In this document: one piece after another, positions 22,701 through 35,090 of the stretch
Position numbering within the stretch: position 1 is the first letter of the stretch
Layout: each line of letters begins with the position of its first letter
Assembly (NCBI GenBank): GCA_963693285.1
Contig: OY848917.1
Span: 5,714,118 to 5,778,117, forward strand
Source of the DNA: Xestospongia muta
Lineage: Eukaryota > Porifera > Demospongiae > Haplosclerida > Petrosiidae
Length of the DNA stretch: 64,000 nucleotides
Direction: 5' to 3'
Position numbers and translations under genes: made by a program
Notes under the pieces: generated by a model
What the model saw: only the letters and a program-made list of their open reading frames with translations
Told to the model about the DNA's origin: nothing
Databases searched by the model: none

Positions 22701-25415
22701 TCCTTTTGTAGCAACATTATTAATAAAAATAACTGAAGCATTTTTCCTTGTAACAGCATATCCACTGCCATTAACTACCAAACCTCCTCCAACATATGGT
22801 GAAGTATTGTTGGCTATTATGCTGTGTCCACTGAAATAAAATGCACAACGTTCACATGAAATACCAGTTGCATTGTTCTCAAGTACTTGAATATTATGGA
22901 TATTAACGTTTTCATGTTTATACATACTGATAAACAAAATAGCACTTGTTCCTGATTTGTAATGTCTTACTGTTACATTCGAAAGATGTATACTGGAAAG
23001 TGCTTGATCAATATTCATACTTACAATATACATAGCTGAAGCAATCCAAAAACTAGTGCCATTGTTAAATGTACAATGTGATATATTCACAGAAGAGTAT
23101 CTTGAAGTTAAACGTGTCTCCAATGATGCATGTTTATGGTTAATTTCATTATGAAAAGAACAATTGTAAATTAACAAATTTAATCTGTGAGCAAGAACCC
23201 CCTTTGTACCGTTAAGTGTGCTCACATATAAACTTCCTCCAGTATTATTGACAAAAGATGTATTGCTGACTGTAATAGACACTATAGATTTTTTATAACT
23301 AAACATTCTCAAAACCATTGCAAATTGGTAATAACCATCATGTCCATTAGAATTAAAGTGACAATTACTTACAATGATATAAAACTGACTGTTACTAGAC
23401 CACCACGACCAAATCATCAATCCTGAAGCATCTCCAAAAGCTTGATTATCAATGAAAACACATTTCACTACTCTAACAAAACGTTTCTGTTTATTTCTTT
23501 TAATGTCATCTGATATAAAGAGATACAAGCCACCACCTCTATTATGAGCTATGTTGTGAGCAAATGTTGAATTTGAGACATTAATACGAAGTGGATTTGC
23601 ACTAGAATTTACTTCAACACCAACACCAGCAGCATCAAATTCAGCATAGTTGTATGAGAATGTGGAGTTATGTATAATAATATTACTAATATGACTGCTT
23701 CTTGTTGACACTTGGCTTGCATTGGCAATTTGAAGAAGATTTACTTTCAATCCACCACCTAAAATGTTTTTACCATGAACGGTATGAATTACTTGATTTT
23801 TAAAAAAGCTTGAGTCCAGTATAGTGATGATAGAATTACCACTATTGTTAACAATAGTAACATTAGCTGCACTATCAAGACAACCAACTACATTTGAGAA
23901 ATGGCATCCTTTAATAGTCACTTCACTGTACATAATGTTAGTAGTATAAATGTATAAACCTCCACCTAATGCAGGTAAATTACCAACAAAGACAGAGTCA
24001 CTGATAATATAATGTACCTCCTCTAAACTGTTAGATGTAATAGTAACACTGTGCCATAATTGAGACTTCTCAATAGAACAGTGTTTCAAACCAAGACTGT
24101 TGTTATTAAAATAACACTTTGATATGGTGACAAATACTGAATTGTCTATAAGCATTCCTGTTCCAAATGTATTTTGTACTGTAGTTTGGTATATATTAAC
24201 AGTTGAGACATTATGAAACGATATACCAGCCCTACTAGAACTACAGCCATTAATTGTTAGAGCTTCCAGACTAACATAAGAGGAGTTAATAAATTGTAGA
24301 CCAACATTGGCAGAACTGCATTTGATAGTTGGATTAATGACACTGCTATCTTTATCTTTATAATTATACTCAACTATGCTTTTGAACACAATTTGACTAA
24401 CTTCAGTAATAACTATATTTTTTTCAAGTTTATGCTCACCTTCCATAAATACAAAAGTGGTGTTGGATAAAAAAAACAATGTTGTATTTCGAGAGTAGAA
24501 AGAAAGAGTATGACATCTTGAATTGTTTGGACATTTCTGCTCATTATAGGACTTGACATACCAAATGACTTTACTATGACACAGTAAACTAGACATAGAA
24601 ATTGCAATCATAAGCAACAAGTAAATCTAAGAAATAAAAATATAATGATGTGGTATAAAACAAGGAATTATAAAAAACACATTTTATTGATCAACTCACA
24701 CTATATGAATTCATCTTTAGGTAAACCAGATTATTACAGTAATGTTGAAATAACTTTCCAAATAAAGAGCACTTCTAAGACAACAGTGATATCACCAATT
24801 GCAGGTTTAATACCATATATGGCAATCCTGATCTATATAGAAACTTATTCTTCATACTCTTATATGTGTTATTAGCTAACATATGACATTTCACTGTGTG
24901 ATCTTGTTTATATCAATGCTTGAAAGACACACAAACAGATATAATTGACTAGCATATTGTTATAATTGTTATGTTCAAATCAACATGTTGCATATTTAAC
25001 AATGTGATATTAATATACTATATGGTTGATTTAACCAATATGTTATGGTTATGCTGGTAAGATAGCCAAAGTGCATACAATCATATTTGTCTTCAAGTTA
25101 ACATTTGTATTCATTATATGGTTGCATGCATCCCTATACAAAATACATTGTAACAGCTATATATTCCTAGCGTCTTGTTTAGTCTAAGATCAAAAACAAA
25201 ATCATTATTACCATTAGCTACATCAACTGTCAATCTCATATAGTATGCAAGTAATTAAAACATTCTAAACAATGAAAGTGTATGTAAGGATTACATTGCC
25301 ATAACATAGAGACATAATACATTGTACACACAAATCCATATAAATCCCTATGTAAGTAGCTTTGTAACTTTACTATACATAGATTAATACAATAGGTTAC
25401 TTATTTAAGGATTTT
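19800..25415. repeat. Segmental duplication unit 1 (contains beta-helix gene copy 2)
   Basis: Near-identical to 28,626-33,578 apart from the 658-bp deletion and small indels. The left limit is at the shared TTTTTCAACATATCC (19,808 and 28,637); the right limit is just after the shared TAGGTTACTTAT (~25,405 and ~33,565). The unit carries the gene, ~790 bp of 3' flank and ~700 bp of 5' flank. Confidence 0.8.
20592..24714 (-). CDS. Secreted beta-helix / polytopic membrane protein, copy 2 (intact, 1349 aa)
   Basis: Two exons. Exon 1 at 24,714-24,700 is 15 nt (MNSYS) with a perfect GTGAGT donor. Exon 2 at 24,626-20,592 starts after TTTATTTCTTAG. Together they make a signal peptide (MNSYSIYLLLMIAISM). 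Residues ~40-700 are a right-handed parallel beta-helix, with repeated short strands, Asn-rich turns, G-G-G-L-Y/V steps and many N-glycosylation sites. A Cys-rich EGF-like knot follows (C-x-H-N-R-M-G-L-L-C-G-Q-C near 925-940). About eight or nine membrane helices make up the last ~400 residues, with a soluble tail ending RRRESLIFDFAIDHTESS. The arrangement (extracellular helix, Cys knot, polytopic domain) recurs in uncharacterised proteins of sponges and other basal animals; function unknown, surface recognition is only a guess. AATAAA lies on the minus strand at 20,568-20,563. Confidence 0.88.
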
Positions 25416-25659
25416 GTATGGATATGGCGTCAGTGTACAATGTATTATGTCTACCTTGTTTCTATACTTTTGTCATATTACTTCTTTGCTTTCTTTTGTA
25501 CGGTCTGGCACATATATCTGCAGGACTGCTGGCATTCGAAGCATGCCAGATAACGCTATAATTATTTAGAGCCATGTGTCAACTTACTATGAATTTAACA
25601 GGGTGTGTTTGTTTTCATCGTTTTAAATATAACTGTTGTTGTATGTGAAAATTAAACTA
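25416..25659. other. Junction between the segmental duplication and a retroelement relic
   Basis: No gene. It contains a short palindrome GGCATTCGAAGCATGCC near 25,531. Sequence unique within the window. Confidence 0.35.
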
Positions 25660-26202
25660 TGGCCACCATGCCTATGACGTATGGTATTAATGAGTAAACC
25701 GCATCCTTTAACCTCTGACTTATAAAGCAACCAATGAATCTCGTTAACCTTAACTGCGACCGCCATGACGATTGATGTGACTGACAATGCTCGAAGCTTC
25801 TTGCTAGCTTACTTCTCTGTCCTTATTTCTAGCATTCTCTAGCTATAATCTTCCACAGATAATACTGCTAATTATTTGATCCTTATAGCTTTAGTCAATG
25901 CATCACTTTGAAGTCACGTAGATTCTTCTAAAACAATTGTAGGATGGTTTTTCAGATATTTTTATAATATTGCTTTAAACAATATTAATTTCTTTATATG
26001 AAAATTAATTAGTATAATATTATGGATATGTAAAAAGTGTTATGTTTGTATCATTTATATATCTAACAGGCCTTTCTTAACTTTGGAAGATAGGGAAAGA
26101 GTGGAAAGTCAGGTATGTATATACCATGAATAGCTCATGTGACTCTGGTACAAGCTCTAGTATTCAGAGAGTAACTCTTAATAGGCAATGAGCTTATTTT
26201 TA
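25660..26202 (+). repeat. Second, internally deleted copy of the gypsy leader/gag repeat
   Basis: 25,660-26,095 matches 3,060-3,430, and 26,095-26,202 matches gag sequence at 4,300-4,405 (shared GGTACAAGCT...ATTCAG and GAGTAACTCTTAATAG). The ~870 bp between these parts in the first copy is missing. The copy stops abruptly at an HSPA12 fragment. Confidence 0.6.
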
Positions 26203-26328
26203 AGGGAGGAACGTATTGTTGACGTTACAATGGATTTGAGTAGTACAGAAATACAAGCTAAAGCCAAGTATCGTGTGAATAGGCAAGAAGTTAAAACTGT
26301 TTGTGATTTTTTGTCTGCACAAATATAG
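26203..26328 (+). pseudogene. Orphan C-terminal fragment of an HSPA12 gene
   Basis: Encodes EERIVDVTMDLSSTEIQAKA, KYRVNRQEVK and TVCDFLSAQI, then a stop. This is nearly the same as the C-terminus of gene B. Its 5' end joins retroelement gag sequence without a splice site. Gene A lacks precisely this end of the protein, so the fragment may be a piece displaced by rearrangement. Confidence 0.8.
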
Positions 26329-26479
26329 ATTTTTCATAGCAATTTTCATTTGACATTGTCAAGACAATCAAATATAGACTACATGTACATCAATAACATT
26401 AATACAGATTTACCTATTTTTTGGTATGATCTCTGGATATACAAGACAATGTCAAGACTGAAACGTTATTGTTTACAAG
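26329..26479. other. Short non-coding spacer
   Basis: AT-rich, no motif seen. It lies between the HSPA12 tail fragment and the next gag relic. Confidence 0.35.
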
Positions 26480-28625
26480 GATAGTATTAACTATCAGAAA
26501 TGCTACATGATGGGTATCAGAGCTGGGATAGTGCTATGACCAGTTATGGAATAGCCTCACCAGAGAGTTTTGACTTTTCCAAACCTGAAGAATGGGTGAA
26601 GTGGAGTCATCATTTCAAAAGATTCAGACAAGCTTCTGATTCAATCTGTAAACAGAGGAGATTCAGGTTAATACACTCGTTGATATAATGGGTAATGAAG
26701 CAGACAATATAATAAACTCATTTAACCTCAGTGCAGTGGACAAACAGAAATACGATGTTGTGATGGATATTTTTGAAAATTTCATTAAAAAGCAAAACTT
26801 AATCAAGAAAAGAGCAAAGTTTAACCATATAAAGCAGAGAGAAGTGGAACTGGGAGACTCATTTGTAACTTCACACTACATGCTCACAGAACATTGCTGT
26901 TAAGGACAATGGAATGATACATGACCACATAGTAGTGGACTAGTGGACTCAGCATTGTGTGAGAACATGCAGTTGGATGCAGACCTAACATTTCATAAGG
27001 TCATCAATTCTGGTTGAGAAAGAGAAGTTATTAAAAGCAACAATCATTCCTGAGATGTCAAAATACAGATGGACCTGTTTAGTCTAGATTGTCAGGACAT
27101 AGATGACCCATGGCACACAAGGCACATGAAAGACCCTCCAGAGTTCTAAAGTAACCCACAAATCCCCTTCTCGCACTAGAGAGCACAGGCCCTTGAGACC
27201 AGATTGAACGTATACTAGATGCAAGGAAAGAAGCTCCCTATCTTAAGCAACACTGCCCAGCAATGAATGTGAGGTACCACAAAAGACATTTTCAGGTTAT
27301 ATGTAGAACCAAAAGGTCAGTAAGTACAATTTCAATAAATGAAAAAGCTGCAGCTTTTCTGGGAGTAGTCACATCAGGCACCAAGCAACTATGGATGCAT
27401 GGATGATCGAATTAAGAGTCAATATTTAAACTATAAAATTTAAAATAGATACAGGTGCTGATTTTACTGTTATCCATTTATTTTTATGCAGATTTTCAAA
27501 GATGGCAAGTTATGACCCTCTACCAGAAGACCTATTGGACCAACTCAACAATCGCTCGATGACTGGGGTCAATTCACTGACACTACTATAAATAATGACA
27601 AAAGCATCAGTGTACACAGTAAAAGGGCTACAAATGCCACTACTTGGACACCCAGTTATAGATTCTCCGAAGCTTGTGGCAAAATTAGACTCTGTTCTAC
27701 TTCTCAAGGACTCTATTATTCACAAATTTCGAATGCTTTTCAAAGGTTTTGGTATCATGAAAGGTAAGTGCTTAATCAAAGTCCAACCAGACAATAGACC
27801 ATATACCCTTCATATCCCTAGAAGAATCCCAACCCCATTGATGATTAAAGTTAAGAATGAATTGCCATGAATGCAGAACCTGGGGTGATTTCTCTAATAC
27901 ATAAACCAACCAAATAGAGTGTGGTATTGTTGCCATACTGAAGCAGAATATTAGAGTTTGAATCTGTGTTTATCTCATCAAACTGAGTGAGAGTATCTGT
28001 TGAGAGACATGTGTTTTACCCTCAGCTGAACAAACCCTGGAAAATGTTCAGGAGCCAAAGTAATACCAGTTTTCCACAACACCAGGTAAAAACCTTATTA
28101 TTGCTGATGCTCTTTCTAGATGACATGTTGGTATATCTAACCAGGGAGATAATATTCTCACGCAGGAAATGGATACCTTCATAAATCAAGTAGTAACACA
28201 TTTGCCAACATCTAACAGGAGGGTGGAAAATTAAAGGTGTTCAAGAGCAGGATCCAGTTTGTAATAAATTATAGTATTATGTTACAGATGGCTGGCCAGA
28301 TATAACTAAAATTGACAGTACTGTGAAGTCCTATTTTACTGTTGTTAGGGAGATTACTATTTATGAGGTACTAATAACGTGTGAACTTAACTTGTATTTT
28401 AATCCAAGACTCTACAAGGAATGGCATCATAGAAACATTCTACACTGTCCATCAAGAAATAATAAAATGTTGTGAAAGAACTGAACAAACTGTGGTGGGC
28501 CAGGTATTGAAAGAGACATCAAAAAGAAAGTGGAAAATATCTAGTTTGCTCCAAGTATCAATTTCAACCACCTCAACCACTTATTTCGACCATGATTCCT
28601 GATTAGTACCCATGGCAAAAGGTTG
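26480..28625 (+). pseudogene. Ty3/gypsy retrotransposon relic (gag, knuckle, protease, pre-RT, integrase N-part)
   Basis: An ordered series of broken fragments. Gag at 26,500-26,995: FSKPEEWVKWSHHFKRFRQA, a frame shift at 26,688, then MGNEADNIINSF, YDVVMDIFENFIKK, ERAKFN-like RAKFNHIKQREVE, and MQLDADLTF. A zinc knuckle remnant lies at ~27,250-27,310. Protease core KFKIDTGADFTVIH is at ~27,440-27,480. The region before RT is 27,595-27,870 (VYTVKGLQMPLLGHPVID, LFKGFGIMKGKCLIKVQPD, PRRIPTPLMIKVKNELP). From 28,200 the sequence continues with integrase-zinc-domain-like text (GWPDI...YF-VVREITIYEG; CCERTEQ-VVGQ), so RT and RNase H are deleted. Not functional. Confidence 0.75.
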
Positions 28626-31600
28626 CTAAGAGTTAACATTTTTCAACATATCCTTCCACACATCCATACTGAGCAGTATCATAGCTGACAACACATACTA
28701 TTTGGCGACCTCTTTCTTAAAAATGAAGTAAGTGTAGAGATGTGTAATATCAGTCCAATAGAAACGTGATAGTAGAAGTGATGATTCCATCATTCCTATA
28801 TAATAATAGCACAGACACAGAATGCAATGATGTATCACTGATTTAGATAGTTGGTGTATCTTCTTAATTGCATGTGGCACCTGTGTTATCATGTAGGGAT
28901 GATGCAATTGCCACTCCTACCACATATGTATCTTGTTTGAATTAATTGTATTGGACTAATAATACCCATTCCTATATTTACTTAATCCTGTTTAGAAAAT
29001 ATTTTTTACTTACTTGTTTGCCAATATTTTTTAAATGCAAGTGCCTTGATAGTCAATAGTGAAAACTGTAGCATGCTGGAAGGCAATGAGGTTTCATGTT
29101 AAAAGAGCTGACAAAAACGTTCTTACATATTGTAATGAAGATATTATGAGGACAAAAGAAATAACAAAAAGCTAATTACTATACTGCATTACAAAAAATT
29201 CACAACGTGTCACTCTTGTGATTATTAAGTTGCCAATGAATAAGCTTGTTGGTACAGTTTAAGAGGATATCCAGACTGTGCACAAACCCTAAACCCTAAC
29301 ATATATGTAATGTACAAAATGTCCCACCCCCAACCAACCAATCTGAATGAAATTACAAATTTTTAATCAAAAATTACAAAAACATTAATTTACAAAATTA
29401 TCATAGTTCACATTTATGATGATTCAGTATGATCAATGGCAAAATCAAATATTAATGATTCTCTTCTTCTAATTGTTACACTTGGAGAATAAATTACTTC
29501 TTGTGAACAATCATGAGATACATTGTTTAGTAGTGGCTGTGTTTCTTCTCTCTCTTTGTAACACTTCATTTTCTTAAATTTGCTGTATAGATGTCCAAGA
29601 ATTGTGACTTTAATTGTTACCATAGCAACTCCAATAGATACAACAGTTACAAATGGTGAATAGACTTTGTAGGTAGTTTGGTTAATAAAAGAGTTAACAA
29701 CAGCTAGTATAAAGAGATTGATGTGATATGATTGCTCAAGAAAAGACAGTCGTCTATTGCGATAAACCTTGTGCTGTAAAATAAACACAATGATCATTTC
29801 AACAACAATGATAAGATAATCATTGATAAAAGGTAGGGGTCCTGATGTATTAATGAATATGGTTGTCAATAACAAGCGAACAATTAGTAACAGGCCAGTC
29901 CAGAATCGATATCTCTCTCTGTAAGGTCCCGTATATGCATCAATAAATGGTAGTAGTTTTAATACAGGATCATTTGTTTGAGACTGAGTCCAAACTGACA
30001 TTGACCACAAAGGAGACCCATTCTATTGTGATTACATTGAAGGTCTGTTTCATTATCTAAATTGAAGTGGACCTCAGAAGACTTACAGTAATCAAATGGA
30101 CAATTCTTGTATGCAATTATACAATTGTAGTCTTCTTGAAAGCTTAACCAAACATTGATATCAGAAGATTTGAGTAAAGAAAATGGTTGCCATGATACAT
30201 TACATTCTACATATGATACAATGATCTCATTACAAACACACTCGTATGATGGTCCAAGCATCATTCCTGATGGACAATCTAAAAATTGAACTTTTAAAAT
30301 CAGTGACTTTGAAAAGGAATAAAAATTGTTAGATACACTGAATGTAGCAGTACCTTGTGAAGCATTTGATAACAATTGTATTGCTTTATAAACAAAAAGT
30401 TTACAATGAGTATTTGTCTGGTCATTATTAATAGAACTGATAAGTCGTAAGTTAGGTGATGATGATATAGATAACATACCAGGACTAGGACTACCACAGT
30501 GTCCTACTGTAATTAATGACATGTTGAATGATTGACCTGGATATACAGTAATAGGATTTGGATTTGCAAAATACTCAATTAAGTTACTTTGATTGCATAA
30601 GCAAACACCAAATGGATCTGAAGAGATGCTAGTATAGTCTTGACTTACGTGTTTGTTTGCTGTGCAAATTATTGCATCTTTGAAGTCAATATGATCAATT
30701 TTATGTTTTTTACCATAACAATCATGAAATAAGCCTCCATATATATTGTCTCCTGTAATACGAGCTGAATTATTTTGAAATTTGACATTAAAATCAATAA
30801 AGGTACAATGAAATGATGAAATTATTGTCCATGATGGATTGTTGGCATTTGACCACAATGCTCCTCCTTTTGTAGCAACATTATTAATAAAAATAACTGA
30901 AGCATTTTTCTTTGTAACAGCATATCCACTGCCATTAACTACCAAACCTCCTCCAACATAAGGTGAAGTATTGTTGGCTATTATGCTGTGTCCACTGAAA
31001 TAAAGTGCACAACGTTCACATGCAATACCAGTTCCATTGTTCTCAAGTACTTGAATATTATGGATATTAACGTTTTTATGTTTATACATACTGATAAACA
31101 AAATAGCACTTGTTCCTGATTTGTAATGTCTTACTGTTACATTCGAAAGATGTATACTGGAAAGTGCTTGATCAATATTCATACTTACAATATACATAGC
31201 TGAAGCAATCCAAAAACTAGTGCCATTGTTAAATGTACAATGTGATATATTCACAGAAGAGTATCTTGAAGTTAAACGTGTCTCCAATGATGCATGTTTA
31301 TGGTTAATTTCATTATGAAAAGAACAATTGTAAATTAACAAATTTAATCTGTGAGCAATAACCCCCTTTGTACCGTTAAGTGTGCTCACAAATAAACTTC
31401 CTCCAGTATTATTGACAAAAGATGTTTTGCTGACTGTAATAGACACTATAGATTTTTTATGACTAAACATTCTCAAAACCATTGCAAATTGGTAATAACC
31501 ATCATGTCCATTAGAATTAAAGTGACAATTATTAACAGTGATATCAAACTGACTGTTACTAGACCACCACGACCAAATCATCAATCCTGAAGCATCACTA

Positions 31601-33578
31601 AAAGCTTGATTATCAATGAAAACACATTTCGCTACTCTAACAAAACGTTTCTGTTTATTTCTTTTAATGTCATCTGATATAAAGAGATACAAGCCACCAC
31701 ATCTATTATGAGCTATGTTGTGAGCAAATGTTGAATTTGAGACTTTAATACTAAGTGGATTTGTACTAGCATCTACTTCAACACCAACACCAGCAGCATC
31801 AAATTTAGCATAGTTGTATGAGAATGTGGAGTTATGTATAATAATATTACTAATATGACTGCTTCTTGTTGAGACTTGGCTTGCATTGGAAATTTGAAGA
31901 AGATTTACTTTCAATCCACCACCTAAAATTTTTTTATCATGAACAGTATGAATTACTTGATTTTTAAAAAAGCTTGAGTCCAGTATAGCAATATTAGAAT
32001 TACCACTATTGTTAACAATAGTAACATTAGCTCCACTATCAAGACAACCAACTATATTTGAGAAATGGCATCCTTTAATAGTCACTTCACTATACATAAT
32101 GTTAGTAGTATAAATGTATAAACCTCCACCTAATGCAGGTAGATTACCAACAAAGACAGAGTCAATGATATTATAATGTACCTCCTCTAAACTGTTAGAT
32201 ATAATAGTAACACTATGCCATAATTGAGATCTCTCAATAGAACAGTGTTTCAAACCAAGACTGTTGTTATTAAAATAACACTTTGATATGGTGACAAATA
32301 CTGAATTGTCTATAAGCATTCCTGTTCCAAATGTATTCTGTACTGTAGTTTGGTATATATTAACAGTTGAGACATTATGAAACGATATACCAGCTCTACT
32401 AGAACTACAGCCGTTAATTGTTAGACCTTCCAGACTAATATAAGAGGAGTTAATAAATTGTAAACCAACATTGACAGTACTGCATTTGATAGTCGGATTA
32501 ATGACACTGCTATCTTTATCTTTATAATTATACTCAACTATGCTTTTGAACACAATTTTACTAACTTCAGTAATAACTATACTTTTTTCAAGTTTATGCT
32601 CACCTTCCATAAATACAAAAGTGGTGTTGGATATAAAAAACAATGTTGTATTTTGAGAATAGAAAGAAAGAGTATGACATGCTGAACTGTTTGGACATTT
32701 CTGCTCATTATAGGACTTGACATACCAAATGACTTTACTATGACACAGTAAACTAGACATAGAAATTGCAATCATAAGCAACAAGTAAATCTAAAAAATA
32801 AAAATATAATGATGTGGTATAAAACAACGAATTATAAAAAAACACATTTTAATAGATCAACTCACACTATATGAATTCATCTTTAGGTAAACCAGATTAT
32901 TACAGTAATGTTGAAATAACTTTCCAAATAAAGAGCACTTCTAAGACCACAGTGATATCACCAATTGCAGGTTTAATACCATATATGGCAATCCTGATCT
33001 ATATAGAAACTTATTCTTCATACTCTTATATGTGTTATTAGCTAACATATGACATTTCACTGTGTGATCTTGTTTATATCAATGCTTGAAAGACACACAA
33101 ACAGATATAATTGACTAGCATATAGTTATAATTGTTATGTTCAAATCAACATGTTGTATATTCAACAGTGTGACATTATTATACTATATGGTTGATTTAA
33201 CCAATATGTTATGGTTATGCTGGTAAGATAGCCAAAGTGCATACAATCATATTTGTCTTCAAGTTAACATTTGTATTCATTATATGGTTGCATGCATCCC
33301 TATACAAAATACATTGTAACAGCTATATATTCCTAGCGTCTTGTTTAGTCTAAGATCAAAAACAAAATCATTATTACCATTAGCTACATCAACTGTCAAT
33401 CTCATATAGTATGCAAGTAATTAAAACATTCTAAACAATGAAAGTGTATGTAAAGATTACATTGCCAAAATGTAGAGACATAATACATTGTACACACAAA
33501 TCCATATAAATCCCTATGTAAGTAGCTTTGTAACTATCATGTAAGAATAATACAGTAGGTTACTTATGTAAAAATTTT
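28626..33578. repeat. Segmental duplication unit 2 (contains beta-helix gene copy 3)
   Basis: Counterpart of 19,800-25,415. It begins directly after the integrase-type relic: 28,560-28,625 resembles 18,965-19,025, and 28,626 onward resembles 19,798 onward. The intervening 775 bp present in unit 1 is therefore absent in unit 2. It ends near TAGGTTACTTATGTAA at ~33,570. Confidence 0.8.
29414..32880 (-). pseudogene. Beta-helix / membrane protein copy 3, broken by a 658-bp deletion
   Basis: Exon 1 at 32,880-32,866 (MNSYS) and exon 2 from 32,790, as in copy 2. The frame is open for ~940 codons, then shifts at 29,978. Compared with copy 2, bases 21,154-21,811 are missing. This removes ~219 codons from just after the Cys knot through the first five or so membrane helices. 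Because 658 is not a multiple of three, the first frame ends in QMILY* (29,959) and the remaining C-terminus (29,414-29,980, DPVLKLLPFIDAY onward) is out of frame. The product would be a secreted beta-helix without a membrane anchor. The minus-strand poly(A) signal has also changed (TTTATT to TTAATT at ~29,384). The deletion flanks share only short homology. Confidence 0.85.
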
Positions 33579-34249
33579 GTATTTGATTCATTCTTTAAAA
33601 TATCAAGAGCCATAAAACAGCACTTTTTAGAAGACATTGATATCACTTATACCCCTGTGTAGTCTGGTTTCTACATACCAAATATGGCAGTATTTGTAAA
33701 AATAGAATTTAAGCCATACTTACTATAATGTAATAACAGATACAGGAAAGTAAATTAGAAGTCATATCTAAGTTCTTGTTGAGACTGTACATTAATGTTT
33801 ATTACTGATAATGTTAGAACCACGAAGAGATAGGTATATTATGTTAATCTTATTGTCATTATCTGAAAGTGCTATTTAGATCATATCTTTGGCATTGTCT
33901 TTGGTATAAATCAGTGTTGTACACTAGACAATGTGACTTATACAACAAAATAGATTATTATGTATCTTTAAGCAGTCTTTCACATTAGTCTCTCTGTACA
34001 CTAGGTCTTATTAACTTCAATATGTCACTTGTTACAAGCCATTAACGTATTATGTAAACAGTGTAGTTTAGAATCAATTTGTCACAAAAAAGTCCTCAAA
34101 ATAGATAAAATTATATTTATATTCTGTCTTCATAAAACAAGGCACAAAAGATTTGATAGATCCTTCTTTTTACTGATGCATATTTTTAAACCACTTGCTA
34201 AAAATTATTATAATGCATTTTCTTACATAGGACATCTCCCTAGACAATA
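33579..34249. other. Intergenic, nothing recognised
   Basis: AT-rich with one short open frame lacking any family signal. Confidence 0.4.
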
Positions 34250-35090
34250 ACAGTGAAGGAGCGATTGGTGAATTGCCAAGTCTTGCAACAGTAAAGTCAA
34301 GCCTTTATTGAGCAAGAAGAGAACACTTATCCCCAATGCCTAAGATTCAGTCTGAACTTAACTTATCAGGGAATGGGCAGCAACACTCAATGGAGAGAGC
34401 TTTGCTCTTGTTGATAATGCAGAAGATGACAAAATTGTAATTTTTGAAACACAATCATTTTTATGTCACCTAGCAGAAGCATTAACATTCTTTGTGGATG
34501 GAACATTTTCAGTATGTCCATCAATCTTTTACCAAGTCTTTACCATTCACATCATGAAGTATTGTCAAACATTTCCAATGATATATGCACTTCTTCCAAA
34601 CAAGCAACACCAGACATATATTTGAGCCTTTTTACTCTTAAAAGACGCAGCAATGAACACACTTGATCCAGAAACGCTGTTATGTGATTTTGAGCTAGCC
34701 ATTGCATAAGCTAGTGCACCAGGTGTACCACATGTTGACCAGCTAATTCATTACTTCAATGAAACTTGATTAAATGGACGATTTACCATAAAGCAATGGA
34801 TTATTTTGATTATGCAGGTCCTAGAACAAACAACTACCTTGAAAGGTGGCATTCTAGATTAAAAAAGTAGTTGGAAAGCAACACTTCAACATTTATGAAC
34901 TGGTAATGTGATAAAGAAGGAAGAAGCTATAACACGAATGAAGATGGCTACTTTTGAGAGTGGAGCTACACAGCCACCAAGAAAAAAAATTAAAGAAAAA
35001 AAACACAGACTTTCTTTGAGCATTTTAAAAGAGAAACCTGTAGTTTGAATGACTATCTTGAAGCTATGAAAGTTTTAACTGGACTTTAAA
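34250..35090 (+). pseudogene. MULE-type transposase relic
   Basis: At about 34,440-34,700 the plus strand reads LAEALTFFVDGTFSVCPSIF, YQVFTIHIMKYCQTFPMIYA, LLPNKQHQTYI, a stop, and then NTLDPETLLCDFELAIA. This is the DDE core pattern of MULE transposases (the D of FFVDGTF and of CDFELAIA). About 34,815-34,870 gives AGPRTNNYLERWHSRLKK, the conserved downstream block. Stops and frameshifts interrupt it. No terminal inverted repeats were identified. Related domesticated genes exist in animals, but the damage here argues for a dead copy. Confidence 0.7.

Noticed and set aside
22505..22771. Repeated short minus frames (also at 483-749)
   Set aside because: Shadow frames of the long beta-helix coding sequence, conserved only because the genes are paralogs.
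20592..24620. Reading the Pmp-like protein as bacterial contamination
   Set aside because: The gene has an animal-type spliced signal peptide, AT-rich flanks shared across copies, a poly(A) signal and neighbouring intron-containing genes.
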